DNA from: Mycobacterium haemophilum DSM 44634
GTDB taxonomy: Bacteria; Actinomycetota; Actinomycetes; Mycobacteriales; Mycobacteriaceae
Direction: 5' to 3'
DNA: 64,000 bases
Assembly (NCBI RefSeq): GCF_000340435.2
Contig: NZ_CP011883.2
Span: 1,460,607 to 1,524,606, forward strand
How positions within the stretch are numbered: position 1 is the stretch's first letter; each line of letters opens with the position of its first letter. A program made the translations under genes and the position numbers. Below are positions 49,481 through 58,561 of this stretch, one piece after another. The notes under the pieces were generated by a model. It had not been told where the DNA came from and searched no databases. It saw only the letters and a program-made list of their open reading frames with translations.

Positions 49481-51304
49481 ATGGTCGCAAAAACCTCACC
49501 AGTATCAGTTGTTTCGGTAGCGGCGGGTCTGTTGCTTGTCGCGGTTATCGCCGTGTCGGGCTGCACCCCGCGTCCCGACGGCCCGGGCCCGGCCGCTGAG
49601 AAGTTCTTTGGCGCGCTGGCCATCGGCGACACCGCGACAGCTGCCCAACTCAGCGACAACCCCAACGAGGCCCGCGAAGCACTCAACGCGGCATGGGCCG
49701 GACTGCAGGCTGGCCGCCTGGACGCGCAGCTCCTCAGTGCGAGGTACGCCGAGGACACCGGCACCATTGCCTACCGCTTCACCTGGCATCTGCCGAAGAA
49801 CCGGACGTGGAGCTATGACGGCCAGCTGAAGATGGCCCGCGACGAGGGACGCTGGCAGGTTCGCTGGACCACCACGGGGCTGCACCCCAAACTGGGCGAG
49901 CACCAGACGTTCGCGCTGCGCGCCGACCCGCCGCGGCGCGCCTCGGTGAACGAACTGGGGGGCAGCGATGTGTTGGTACCGGGCTATCTGCACCACTACG
50001 CGCTGGACGCCACCGCGGCCGGGCGCGCCCTGATCGGGACGGCACGCGCGGTGGTCGAGGCCTTACATCCCTTTGATGACACCCTCAACGACCCGCAGCT
50101 GCTCGCCGAAAAAGCCAGCTCGGTGACGGAGCCACTGAGTCTGGTGACGCTGAGCCCTGACGACCACGACAAGGTCGCTCCGGCGATTGCGAGGCTGCCC
50201 GGCGTCGTGGTCATCCCCCAGGCGGAGATGCTGCCGACAGATCCGCATTTCGCACCGGCCGTGATCAGCGAAGTGAAGAAGGCTGTCAGCGACGACCTCG
50301 ACGGCCAGCCCGGTTGGCGAGTGGTCAGCGTCAACCAGAATGGCGTCGACGTCGCGGTGCTGCACGAGGTCGAACCGTCGCCGGCGTCGTCGGTCTCGAT
50401 CACGTTGGACCGGGCAGTGCAGAATGCCGCCCAGCACGCGGTGGACAGCCGCGGTGGTAAGGCCATGATCGTCGTGCTCAAACCGTCGACCGGGCAGATC
50501 CTCGCGGTCGCGCAAAGTCCGGGGGCCAACGCTGACGGCCCGCTGGCCACCACCGGCCTGTTTCCCCCCGGGTCGACTTTCAAGATGGTCACCGCCGGCG
50601 CGGCTATCGACCGCGATATGGCCACCCCCAACACCATGCTGGGTTGCCCCGGCCGCCTCGACATCGGGCACCGCACCATCCCCAACTACGGCGGCTTTGA
50701 TCTTGGCGTGGTACCGCTGTCACGGGCGTTCGCCAGTTCCTGCAACACCACCTTCGCCGAGCTCAGCAGCAGGATGCCGCCCCGTGGTCTGACCCAGGCC
50801 GCCAACCAGTACGGGATTGGGCTTGACTATCAGGTGGACGGCATCGCCACGGTAACCGGGTCGGTGCCGCCGACAGTGGACCTGGCTGAGCGCACCGAGG
50901 ACGGCTTCGGCCAGGGCCGGGTGCTGGTCAGTCCGTTCGGCATGGCCCTGGCGGCCGCCACCGTAGCCGCCGGTAAAACCCCGGTTCCGCAGCTGATCGC
51001 CGGGCGGCCAACCAGAGTCGAAGGAACCAGCACGCCGATCGCCCCGAAGGTGATCGATTCGTTGCGGCCAATGATGCGGCTGGTGGTGACCAACGGGACC
51101 GCCAAAGAGATCGCCGGCTGCTGCGGTGCGGTCTTCGGGAAGACCGGTGAAGCCGAGTTCGCGGGCGGATCGCATTCCTGGTTCGCCGGGTATCGCGGCG
51201 ACCTGGCGTTCGCGGCGCTGATCGTGGGCGGTGGCAGCTCGGAATACGCGGTCCGGATGACCAAAGTCATGTTCGAATCGCTGCCGCCGGATTACCTGAC
51301 TTAG
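49481..51304 (+). CDS. Penicillin-binding lipoprotein (Rv2864c-like)
   Basis: A 607-residue class B-like penicillin-binding protein. An N-terminal lipobox VIAVSGC marks it as a lipoprotein. An NTF2-like MecA_N domain (about 35-150) is followed by a dimerisation domain and a transpeptidase domain with the three active-site motifs: S-T-F-K in PPGSTFKM, S-C-N in ASSCNTTF, and KTG in FGKTGEAEF. All are intact. I chose ATG at 49481 so that the signal sequence is at the start; the first 15 residues of a longer frame look non-coding. Confidence 0.93.
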   Translation: MVAKTSPVSVVSVAAGLLLVAVIAVSGCTPRPDGPGPAAEKFFGALAIGDTATAAQLSDNPNEAREALNAAWAGLQAGRLDAQLLSARYAEDTGTIAYRFTWHLPKNRTWSYDGQLKMARDEGRWQVRWTTTGLHPKLGEHQTFALRADPPRRASVNELGGSDVLVPGYLHHYALDATAAGRALIGTARAVVEALHPFDDTLNDPQLLAEKASSVTEPLSLVTLSPDDHDKVAPAIARLPGVVVIPQAEMLPTDPHFAPAVISEVKKAVSDDLDGQPGWRVVSVNQNGVDVAVLHEVEPSPASSVSITLDRAVQNAAQHAVDSRGGKAMIVVLKPSTGQILAVAQSPGANADGPLATTGLFPPGSTFKMVTAGAAIDRDMATPNTMLGCPGRLDIGHRTIPNYGGFDLGVVPLSRAFASSCNTTFAELSSRMPPRGLTQAANQYGIGLDYQVDGIATVTGSVPPTVDLAERTEDGFGQGRVLVSPFGMALAAATVAAGKTPVPQLIAGRPTRVEGTSTPIAPKVIDSLRPMMRLVVTNGTAKEIAGCCGAVFGKTGEAEFAGGSHSWFAGYRGDLAFAALIVGGGSSEYAVRMTKVMFESLPPDYLT

Positions 51305-51445
51305 CGCTATCGGCGGCGTCGGCGGGCGCGTGATGCGGCTTGCGGCGTCAGGGTGTGTGTCAGCGGCAGATTTGGGAGCACTTAGCCTGAAAAGCGTGCG
51401 TTATGTGCAGCGAAAAACCGTATTCCAAGCGCCCGAAGTGGTGAA

Positions 51446-51955
51446 GTGATCAACGCGGAGCCGCTTAGGCAAATATCGCTTAAGCGCCTGCTCGCGTCGG
51501 TCCGGCATCCTACGATCGCCACCGCCGACAGGCAGGGGAAGCCATGGAACACCCCCCTATTGGCCGCCATCGACCGCAATGCGCGACTGTATTGGTCGTC
51601 ACATCCTGATTCGCAGCATTCGCAGAACATTGCACAGAATGGCAGGGCATTTATGGTCTTTTTCGACAGCATTCAGGGTGGTTTGGGACTTTACCTTGAT
51701 ACGACGGCGGATAGGGTGACTGATCCGCGTACTGTGCAGGAAGCTCTAAATTTGCTCACCAAACGTATCCCCGGAGTGTGCGCACCGCTGCCTGAGTTCC
51801 TCGCCTCTGAGCAACGGATTTATCGGGCCGTCCCGCACCGCGCGTGGCTTAGTGATGTCACCCACAACGACAGCGGAGCGGTCCTGCGCGACATCCGAGT
51901 GGAAATCAACCTGGACGAATTGCAGAACGTCGCCGCTGTCCTTGACCCACTGTGA
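51446..51955 (+). CDS. PNPOx-like flavin-binding split-barrel protein
   Basis: A 169-residue protein of the pyridoxamine phosphate oxidase-like fold: LASVRHPTIATADRQGKPWNTPLLAAID, YWSSHPDSQHSQN and AFMVFFDSIQGG. Such proteins bind FMN, F420 or heme. No partner gene is adjacent. At this position H37Rv has toxin-antitoxin genes, as I recall. The GTG start at 51446 is probable; the function is unknown. Confidence 0.75.
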   Translation: MINAEPLRQISLKRLLASVRHPTIATADRQGKPWNTPLLAAIDRNARLYWSSHPDSQHSQNIAQNGRAFMVFFDSIQGGLGLYLDTTADRVTDPRTVQEALNLLTKRIPGVCAPLPEFLASEQRIYRAVPHRAWLSDVTHNDSGAVLRDIRVEINLDELQNVAAVLDPL

Positions 51956-52100
51956 GTCGCCCGTGTGAGGCCCGCCACAGCACCGGCCTTGTCCGTGCCG
52001 ACTCGTGTTGACTGGTCAGGTGGTGTGCGGCTCGGTGACCATCCGGGGACCGCGTCGGTCATTTCGGCGTCGCCCAGGACGGCGTGACTAAGCTTGCGGC

Positions 52101-52958
52101 ATGCCCGCTCGCACCGCGCTTTCTCCCGGCGAATTATCCCCGACTCGGCCGGTGCCCGCGCTGATCCCACGCCCTGAATACGTCGGCAAGCCGACCGCGC
52201 AGGAGGGCAGCGAGCCGTGGGTGCAGACGCCGGAGGTAATCGAGAAGATGCGTGTCGCCGGCCGGATCGCGGCTGGTGCGTTGACCGAGGCAGGTAAGGC
52301 AGTCACGCCCGGCGTGACGACCGACGAGCTGGACCGGATAGCCCATGAATACATGGTCGACCACGGCGCCTACCCCTCAACGTTGGGCTACAAGGGCTAC
52401 CCGAAGTCGTGCTGTACATCCCTCAACGAGGTCATCTGTCACGGCATCCCGGACTCGACGGTGATCGCCGACGGTGACATCGTCAACATCGATGTCACTG
52501 CCTATATCGACGGCGTGCACGGCGACACCAACGCGACCTTTCTAGCTGGCGATGTCTCCGAATCCCACCGGCTACTCGTGGAGCGAACCCGCGAGGCGAC
52601 GACGCGCGCGATCAATGCCGTCAAACCTGGGCGCGCGTTGTCCATCATCGGTCGGGTCATCGAGTCGTATGCAAATCGGTTCGGGTACAACGTGGTTCGC
52701 GACTTCACCGGTCATGGCATCGGCACCACGTTTCACAATGGGCTGGTTGTTTTGCATTACGACCAGCCCGCTGTCACGACAACCATGCAGCCGGGGATGA
52801 CGTTCACCATCGAGCCGATGATCAACCTCGGAACGCTGGACTATGAAATCTGGGACGACGGCTGGACCGTGGTCACCAAGGACCGCAAATGGACCGCGCA
52901 GTTCGAGCACACGCTGTTGGTGACCGACACCGGCGTCGAGATCCTCACCATGCAGTGA
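52101..52958 (+). CDS. mapB: Methionine aminopeptidase, type I
   Basis: A 285-residue enzyme that removes N-terminal methionine from nascent proteins (Rv2861c). The proline-rich N-terminal extension (residues 1-40) is that of the type Ic enzymes. Metal ligands are visible in IDVTAYIDGVHGDTNATF (two aspartates), GHGIGTTFH (histidine), FTIEPM and FEHTLLV (glutamates). Confidence 0.95.
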   Translation: MPARTALSPGELSPTRPVPALIPRPEYVGKPTAQEGSEPWVQTPEVIEKMRVAGRIAAGALTEAGKAVTPGVTTDELDRIAHEYMVDHGAYPSTLGYKGYPKSCCTSLNEVICHGIPDSTVIADGDIVNIDVTAYIDGVHGDTNATFLAGDVSESHRLLVERTREATTRAINAVKPGRALSIIGRVIESYANRFGYNVVRDFTGHGIGTTFHNGLVVLHYDQPAVTTTMQPGMTFTIEPMINLGTLDYEIWDDGWTVVTKDRKWTAQFEHTLLVTDTGVEILTMQ

Positions 52959-53197
52959 TCTGACGGGTGAGCTGGTGGCATCGCACCTCGACATGGATAC
53001 TGGTCATTGGCCTGCGTGATGGCCCACCGCCGCGGCGACCGCGGATCCGCGTCCAATTCGGCGATGCGTAGTGGCGTAACGGCTTGGTAAATATCGACGT
53101 AATCATAGGTAACTCAAGCGCATTCGGAACGGGCACTGCCATGAGAGAACCCGCGGAAATAGCTCGTAAACAGGCTGATCGGCTATAACGTGCGTAG

Positions 53198-53761
53198 GTG
53201 TCCTCGATGATGACCACGCTCGACGGGTTTCCGGTCCCGGTCTGGGTAGCCGGTCCGGAGAAGGGCGTCGTGGTCGTAATACTTGGTGCTGACCAGGGTA
53301 GGCCCGCCGCCTATGAACCGGTGTGCGAGCGACTACACACCGCTTCGCTGCGGACGGTCGTTATCGGCCCCGACCCGCGACTTACCGCCAAGTCGGTGGT
53401 CGGCATCCTCGACGTCCTCGGGATCGGCTGGGCGGTGGTGGTTGGCGACCGCGCTGGCGGTGAACTCGCCTGGGAGTTGGCGGCGACCAGGTTGGGCCGA
53501 TTCGTTGGTCTCGTGGCTATCGACCGCGGACATCCACGGGTGGCTGACCCCAACGGCGTGGTCCGTGACGGAGACTGCCCGCCGGTGGAGATCGCCACCA
53601 CCGTGCTGGTCAGTTCCCCCGATGCCCGGGCAATGGCCCGCGACAGCCAGCGGTTCGTCTACGCCGACTACCGTATGGTGGACCTGCTGGGGCGACGCAA
53701 CGCCCAGGAGTCGACCGCGCAGTTGGCCGCCGAGATCGTGTTGCGCACCAGCGCCTGGTAG
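53198..53761 (+). CDS. Small alpha/beta-hydrolase-like protein, nucleophile apparently lost
   Basis: A 187-residue protein with a hydrolase-like beginning (FPVPVWVAGPEKGVVVVILGAD) and the nucleophile-elbow position VVVGDRAGGELAWELAA, in which the G-x-S-x-G serine is replaced by arginine. It is shorter than full alpha/beta hydrolases and lacks an obvious catalytic histidine. Start GTG at 53198 or the ATGs at 53207 or 53210. Function unknown; it may be a noncatalytic relative. Confidence 0.6.
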   Translation: MSSMMTTLDGFPVPVWVAGPEKGVVVVILGADQGRPAAYEPVCERLHTASLRTVVIGPDPRLTAKSVVGILDVLGIGWAVVVGDRAGGELAWELAATRLGRFVGLVAIDRGHPRVADPNGVVRDGDCPPVEIATTVLVSSPDARAMARDSQRFVYADYRMVDLLGRRNAQESTAQLAAEIVLRTSAW

Positions 53762-53867
53762 CGCCGAACAGTAGCTCCTACAAGCGATTGGCCGACCGCA
53801 GCTGCACGCCGACCACCGTGGCATGGGGCTGAGCGAAAGCTGCAGCCACCCGAGGCCTGTGCTGGCA

Positions 53868-54013
53868 ATGCCCGACGACGTTACCGGCATGCAACGGCTG
53901 CCCGCTACGCTGGCCGAGGCTGTCGCCGCGTGGTCACGCAACCACAACAACGCCTGCGTGGAATTGGCGGTGTCTAACACGGCGGTCATCAACTGGGAGA
54001 GGTTACGTGGATT
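53868..54013 (+). pseudogene. C-terminal remnant of glnA4
   Basis: The plus-strand frame reads PDDVTGMQRLPATLAEAVAAW and then NTAVINWERLRGFERLE. The first part is the typical LP-x-x-L-x-EA segment near the end of a glutamine synthetase, and the second resembles its last helix (V-x-x-WE-x-x-x-FE). The residues between them look deleted, and the whole N-terminal and catalytic part is missing. In H37Rv glnA4 directly precedes the amidotransferase gene, as this stub does. The catalytic gene is therefore gone here. Confidence 0.65.
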
Positions 54014-54756
54014 TGAGCGGCTCGAGACCAAGGGTGGGCTTGACGGCCTACCTGGAGCAGGTGCACACCGGGATCTGGGACGTTCCCGCGGGTTATCTGC
54101 CTGCCGATTACTTCCAAGGCGTCACCATGGCCGGTGGTATCGCGGTGCTGCTGCCGCCGCAGCCGGTGGACCCCGAGATCGCGGGCCACGCACTCGACGG
54201 CCTGGATGGTCTGGTGATCACCGGTGGTTATGACGTCGATCCCGCTGCCTACGGCCAGCGACCGCATCCGAGCACCGACGAGCCCCGCGCTGCCCGCGAC
54301 TCCTGGGAATTCGCGCTACTCGGGGCTGCGCTGCAGCGCGGGCTGCCGGTGCTAGGTATTTGTCGCGGCGCGCAGCTGCTCAATATCGCGCTGGGCGGCA
54401 CGCTGCACCAGCACCTGCCTGACGTGATTGGCCACAGCGGGCATGGGGCGGGCAATGCGGTGTTCAACAGGTTGTTGGTCCGCACCGTGCCGGGTACGCG
54501 GCTGGCCGCTGTGCTGGGGGAGTCTGCCGAAGCGCGGTGCTACCACCATCAATCCATCGACAAGCTCGGTGATGGCCTGGTGGTCAGCGGGTGGGACGCC
54601 GATGGCGTCATCGAGGCGGTCGAGCTACCGGGGGACGCGTTTGTGCTTGGCGTGCAGTGGCATCCGGAGAAAGCCCTCGACGACCTGCGGCTGTTCACCG
54701 CGATCGTCGACGCTGCGGGCCGCTACGCGAATAGCAGATGCGCAGAGTACAGCTGA
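54007..54756 (+). CDS. Class I glutamine amidotransferase (PuuD-like, Rv2859c-like)
   Basis: A 249-residue peptidase C26 family protein, related to gamma-glutamyl-gamma-aminobutyrate hydrolase. The catalytic cysteine is in LGICRGAQLLN and the His-Glu pair in VQWHPEKA. DGLVITGGYDVDPAAYG is the family's oxyanion region. In related operons with a GlnA-like gamma-glutamylpolyamine synthetase it releases glutamate from gamma-glutamyl amines; here the synthetase gene is a remnant. GTG start. Confidence 0.85.
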   Translation: MDLSGSRPRVGLTAYLEQVHTGIWDVPAGYLPADYFQGVTMAGGIAVLLPPQPVDPEIAGHALDGLDGLVITGGYDVDPAAYGQRPHPSTDEPRAARDSWEFALLGAALQRGLPVLGICRGAQLLNIALGGTLHQHLPDVIGHSGHGAGNAVFNRLLVRTVPGTRLAAVLGESAEARCYHHQSIDKLGDGLVVSGWDADGVIEAVELPGDAFVLGVQWHPEKALDDLRLFTAIVDAAGRYANSRCAEYS

Positions 54757-54809
54757 CCACAAACGTGTTCATCGCGATCCGAGAGGCTGCCTAGTGGAAC
54801 CGGTCGATC

Positions 54810-55391
54810 TCACCCGGCGGCTTGATCTGCCACGGTGGTGTCGGTGCGGGTCGGGGTCTCGTTGATGAGTGGCGCCGGCGGCCGCGGCCACGGGTGCAGG
54901 TTGTTCACCACACGCACCGTGGTATCCGCATAGTCATTCATCGCCTCGGCGTTCGTTACCCAGAAGCGCTGGTACACGGTATCGCAGGCCTCGAGGGCCC
55001 GAGTGTTTTGCCCGAGTGTGTTGCTAGTGAGCAGTTCCGCTCTCCAGGCGCGGTTATGGGCGATCTGCGCTAAGGGCACCATTTTCTTAACCGCGTCTTC
55101 ATAGGCATCAATGACTTCACAAATCCGCTCGAGGGTTAGCGAGGCATGAATCTCGACGTAGTTCAGCCACCCCTGATACCGCGTGGTCGCGTCGTGCATC
55201 CGCATCGCTGCCCCACCTTGCCACGTCTGCAGCAGCTCCAAGACCAGGCTCTGACACAACGTGGATGCCGCTTTTAGGTCCGTCACCACGCGATCCCACT
55301 CGCGGGCGGCGGCCATCATCGAGTCCACACCGGGGCCGGCCAGCAAATCGCGGGCGTTATCCTCTGGTGGGAACGCATCGAAACGCATCAC
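54810..55391 (-). CDS. Short PPE-family protein
   Basis: A 193-residue PPE protein. It starts MMRFDAFPPEDNARDLLAGPG, with the PPE residues at 8-10, has the WxG turn in TWQGGAAMRMH, and the helix ending VPLAQIAHNRAWRAELLTSNTLGQNTRALE then YQRFWVTNAEAMNDYA. It consists of the conserved domain plus a short tail and lacks any repetitive C-terminal region. It lies 41 bases after the PE gene, so the pair likely forms a heterodimer exported by a type VII secretion system. Confidence 0.9.
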   Translation of the reverse strand: MMRFDAFPPEDNARDLLAGPGVDSMMAAAREWDRVVTDLKAASTLCQSLVLELLQTWQGGAAMRMHDATTRYQGWLNYVEIHASLTLERICEVIDAYEDAVKKMVPLAQIAHNRAWRAELLTSNTLGQNTRALEACDTVYQRFWVTNAEAMNDYADTTVRVVNNLHPWPRPPAPLINETPTRTDTTVADQAAG

Positions 55392-55432
55392 GTCTTTTTG
55401 ATCACATTCTGCTGGCCACGACTGCGGTGAGA

Positions 55433-55732
55433 TCAGCCCACATGTTTGGCGTTGGTGGCCTCGGTATGCGAATAGCTCCCCGCGGCGCTCGACAAGGCGG
55501 CCGCAGCCGTACGAAGAATCGCTAGGGCCTCAGTGCTGATCTCCTGATATTGTGCCGCATGCGCGGCGAAGCGCTTGGCCGCCAGCGCCGACACCACGTC
55601 GTGACCCGGGGCATGAACACCGGTAAGCGCCGGGACTGCCCTAGCATTGCCGTGACTCATCAGATTTTCGATGCTATGCGCCGCATGAGCCGCTGCCGTC
55701 AGCGCCTCGGGTGTTACGCTCATGAAAGACAT
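55433..55732 (-). CDS. PE-family protein
   Basis: A 99-residue PE protein (MSFMSVTPEALTAAAHAAHS, PE at residues 8-9) made of the conserved helical-hairpin domain only. A Y-x3-D/E type VII secretion signal is visible near the end (YSHTE). ATG at 55732 is supported by GGAAAAGGA upstream; a longer start at 55753 is unlikely. Operonic with the PPE gene. Confidence 0.9.
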   Translation of the reverse strand: MSFMSVTPEALTAAAHAAHSIENLMSHGNARAVPALTGVHAPGHDVVSALAAKRFAAHAAQYQEISTEALAILRTAAAALSSAAGSYSHTEATNAKHVG

Positions 55733-56026
55733 GCCAATTCCTTTTCCTGTCAACGAAACTCAGCGATCGCGAAAGCGGTTGTCAAGGTTTATCGGTATGC
55801 AGGTCGACACTTCGGCCGATGGCTGTCTAGTGACGATACCGTTACACCTTGGCGATGTCTGTCAGCCGATCGGTCACCGAGGGATGAATGTGATGTCCTC
55901 CGATCGACCGACCTTGCGTGTCATCCGTCGCCGAGTCCGCGGCTTGTGCCATGTTGTCCGGTCGCGCTACGGAAATAGTGTTGACAACGAGGAGAGAACT
56001 TGCCGAGGTTTTTGCGCGCCGAAATC
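55733..56026. promoter_or_regulatory. Gap upstream of the PE/PPE pair
   Basis: About 290 bases between the PE start and the end of the minus-strand phosphodiesterase-like gene. It should hold the PE/PPE promoter. I see AT-richer stretches (GAAAACGATT and GTTGTCAAGG) but no certain -10/-35 set. Plus-strand frames here have no recognisable family. Confidence 0.45.
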
Positions 56027-57187
56027 TCAGCCGCGGGAAAGAGATGTGAAAACGATTAGCGGGATTGCCATTTCGGCTGCGGTGGCCGCGCCGTGAAAAC
56101 CGATGAGTCGCGCCGATTCCGGCGGCTCATGCCCGGTCGCCAGTACCGCCGCGTCACCGGTACAGACGACGACGACATCGCCGATGCGGGGTAGGTGCCG
56201 CGGGTGGACCGGCCCGAACAGTCCGGTGGACACGGCCTGATCGCGGCTATAGACCTGCGCCCAGCCGTCCAGCAGCTCGCGCCAGGTGTCGGCTACGTCG
56301 ACTGCGGCGCCGGGTTGGGCGTGCAGGTAGCGCACCCGCGGCTCGCCGGCGACCACCCGCACCCCCTCGCGCAGTCGCGGGTCGGCGTCGAGGTCGACCC
56401 GCGCGTCGTCAGGGACGTTGAGGCCACCGTGGTCGGCGGTCACCAGCAGCACCGCATTCCGGGGAAGCGTCTCGACCAGCCGGGTCAGCAAGCCGTTGAC
56501 GTGGGCCGCTGCGTCGTGCCACTGGGACGAACCGATACCAAATACATGGGCCGCGGTGTCCAGTTCGGCGGTATAGCCATAGACCAGACCCGGCTCCGCG
56601 CGCAGCTCGTCGGCCAGCTGCTGGGCGTAGTCCTTGGTCGCGTTCGTGGGCACAAACCGCGCGCCGCGATATGCCGCGTCGGTCAATCCGCTGCCGAGAA
56701 ACCCCTCCGGCAGCACCGTGCGCGCACTGACCCCGGCCTGCGCCAGCCGTTCGAACCAGGTTGGCAGCGGCTGCCATTGGCGGTGCGGCGGGTCGTCGCG
56801 CCACCGGACGTGGTTGAGCACCCGGTCGGTGCCGGGAATGTTGAGGGTAAAGCCCAGGATTCCGTGCTCGCCGGGTTGTGCGCCGGTGCCCAAGGACACC
56901 AGGCTAGTTGGCGTGGTCGACGGAAACGTGCAGGCGAGTTGATCGAGACGTCCGATGCCACCGGTCAGAACGGAGGCGAGCAGCGGCGCGGCGGCAGCCA
57001 ACTCCGGTAGCAGGTGCCAACCCAGTGCGTCGACGAGCAGCACCGCGACGCGATCGACTCGATCGACCTGATTGACATGGCCCACCCAATCCGTCAACGC
57101 CAGCCTGTCGAGCGCACCCGGAACCCCGAGCAGCGCAGCCGCGGCGGGCAGTACATCGCAGATCGATCCGGGGACTGGATCAGGCAT
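56027..57187 (-). CDS. Alkaline phosphatase/phosphodiesterase superfamily protein
   Basis: A 386-residue protein of the type I phosphodiesterase/nucleotide pyrophosphatase fold. It shows VAVLLVDALGWHLLPEL (first metal aspartate), TFPSTTPTSLVSLGTGAQPGEHGILGF (nucleophile threonine region), YTAELDTAAHVFG, and LLVTADHGG with the metal-binding DH. It hydrolyses phosphate or nucleotide esters, substrate unknown. The ATG at 57187 is preferred, giving MPDPVPGSICDVLPAAAALLG. It is not at this locus in H37Rv as I recall. Confidence 0.82.
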   Translation of the reverse strand: MPDPVPGSICDVLPAAAALLGVPGALDRLALTDWVGHVNQVDRVDRVAVLLVDALGWHLLPELAAAAPLLASVLTGGIGRLDQLACTFPSTTPTSLVSLGTGAQPGEHGILGFTLNIPGTDRVLNHVRWRDDPPHRQWQPLPTWFERLAQAGVSARTVLPEGFLGSGLTDAAYRGARFVPTNATKDYAQQLADELRAEPGLVYGYTAELDTAAHVFGIGSSQWHDAAAHVNGLLTRLVETLPRNAVLLVTADHGGLNVPDDARVDLDADPRLREGVRVVAGEPRVRYLHAQPGAAVDVADTWRELLDGWAQVYSRDQAVSTGLFGPVHPRHLPRIGDVVVVCTGDAAVLATGHEPPESARLIGFHGAATAAEMAIPLIVFTSLSRG

Positions 57188-57312
57188 GGGCCCAGTCTGG
57201 CAGCGGATCGCACGCGGCTCGACGTGGGCCAGCTGTTGGCCCACACATGCACAGGCCGGGGCGTCGCACCGCCGCACCGGTGATCGCGTATCTGGCGCGG
57301 ACGGCCAAGTGG

Positions 57313-58437
57313 TCAGGCCGCGTTTTCGGGTGAGGCCCACCGCTCTTCGATACGGCCGTAGCGCCAGACCAGCAGCGCGATAGCCCAGGTGATGACAAAC
57401 ATGGCGACCACCAAGTAGCCGACCGCGTTGAGGTCGAGGTCACTGACCCAGTTCCAGAACCCGCCCTGCCAGCCGAACTGGCCGGCGAACAGGCTGAGTA
57501 GTTCGACGCTGCCGACCAGCAGGGCGACGGCCACCGACAGTCCGGTGATGGTGATGTTGTAGTAGATCTTGCGCACCGGGTTGGAAAAGGCCCAGCCGTA
57601 GGCAAAGTTCATGAACGAGCCGTCGATGGTATCCAGCAGACACATGCCGGCGGTGAACAGCACGGGCAGACAGAGGATGGCGTACCACGGCAGCCCGGCG
57701 GCCGCGGTGGTGCCGGCCAGGACCAGCAGCGCGATCTCGGTGGCGGTGTCGAACCCCAGCCCAAACAACAACCCGACTGGGTACACGTGCCAGGACTTGC
57801 TGATCGATGTGGTCCAGCGCCCGACAAAACGGTTGATCAGTCCGCGGTTGTCCAAGCGTTGTTCCAGCTCAGCTTCGTCGTAGCTGCCGCGGCGCAACTG
57901 CGCTAATACCCGCAGCATGCCGATCAGGATGAGGACGTTGAGGATCGCCAGGAGGTAGAGGAACACCCCTGAGATGCTGGTTCCAATCAGCGCCGTGTAG
58001 TGATGTAGCGCCGAGGAATCGTCCTTGACCGGTCCGACGATGGTTTTGACTCCGGTCGCCAGCAGCATCGCCAGCCCGAAAACCACTGTGGCGTGGCCCA
58101 GCGAGAAGAAGAACCCGACGCCAAGGGGACGTTGCCCATCGTTCATCAGCTTGCGGGTGGTGTTGTCGATCGCCGCGATGTGGTCGGCGTCGAACGCGTG
58201 CCGCATGCCCAAGGTGTAGGCCGTCACCCCGAGACCTATGCCAAATGCCTTGCCGCCCACGGTGAACTGTGCCGGCTGGACGAACCACACCACAGTGATC
58301 CAGCCAACCAGATGCAGCGCAGCGATGACCGCCAACATCGATCCCAGCCGCCGCCATTCGGCCGGCGCCAAAAAGCCATGCGCTGTGCCGAACCATGACG
58401 ACCACGATGGGCGCCCATCGAGCTCCCTACCGGTCAT
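57313..58437 (-). CDS. nicT: Nickel/cobalt transporter NicT
   Basis: A 374-residue NiCoT-family permease with the signature RHAFDADHIAAIDN (H-x4-D-H) in the second membrane segment, GFFFSLGHATVVFG, and LGFDTATEIALL. About eight membrane segments. Corresponds to Rv2856. Start ATG at 58437; a short palindrome lies upstream. Confidence 0.93.
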   Translation of the reverse strand: MTGRELDGRPSWSSWFGTAHGFLAPAEWRRLGSMLAVIAALHLVGWITVVWFVQPAQFTVGGKAFGIGLGVTAYTLGMRHAFDADHIAAIDNTTRKLMNDGQRPLGVGFFFSLGHATVVFGLAMLLATGVKTIVGPVKDDSSALHHYTALIGTSISGVFLYLLAILNVLILIGMLRVLAQLRRGSYDEAELEQRLDNRGLINRFVGRWTTSISKSWHVYPVGLLFGLGFDTATEIALLVLAGTTAAAGLPWYAILCLPVLFTAGMCLLDTIDGSFMNFAYGWAFSNPVRKIYYNITITGLSVAVALLVGSVELLSLFAGQFGWQGGFWNWVSDLDLNAVGYLVVAMFVITWAIALLVWRYGRIEERWASPENAA

Positions 58438-58501
58438 GTCGGTCCTTCCAGCATCGGGCAGAACGCAACAGGCACGACTGTAAATTGCGTCTCAAGCTCG
58501 A

Positions 58502-58516
58502 TGCAAATCGATTGCA
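58502..58516. promoter_or_regulatory. Inverted repeat upstream of nicT
   Basis: TGCAA-ATCGA-TTGCA is an inverted repeat with 5-base arms in the 120-base gap between nicT and mtr, about 65 bases before the nicT start. A second similar but imperfect element (TTGCGTCTCAAGC) lies just nearer the gene. A metal-sensing repressor site is plausible, but unproven. Confidence 0.4.
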
Positions 58517-58561
58517 GGAATCACACCGCCGCATTGCCCCCCCGCCGCAGCGCCGTTGAGG

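Noticed and set aside
55722..56096. Plus-strand open frame upstream of the PE gene
   Set aside because: Antisense to the PE leader and the end of the phosphodiesterase-like gene; no recognisable protein.
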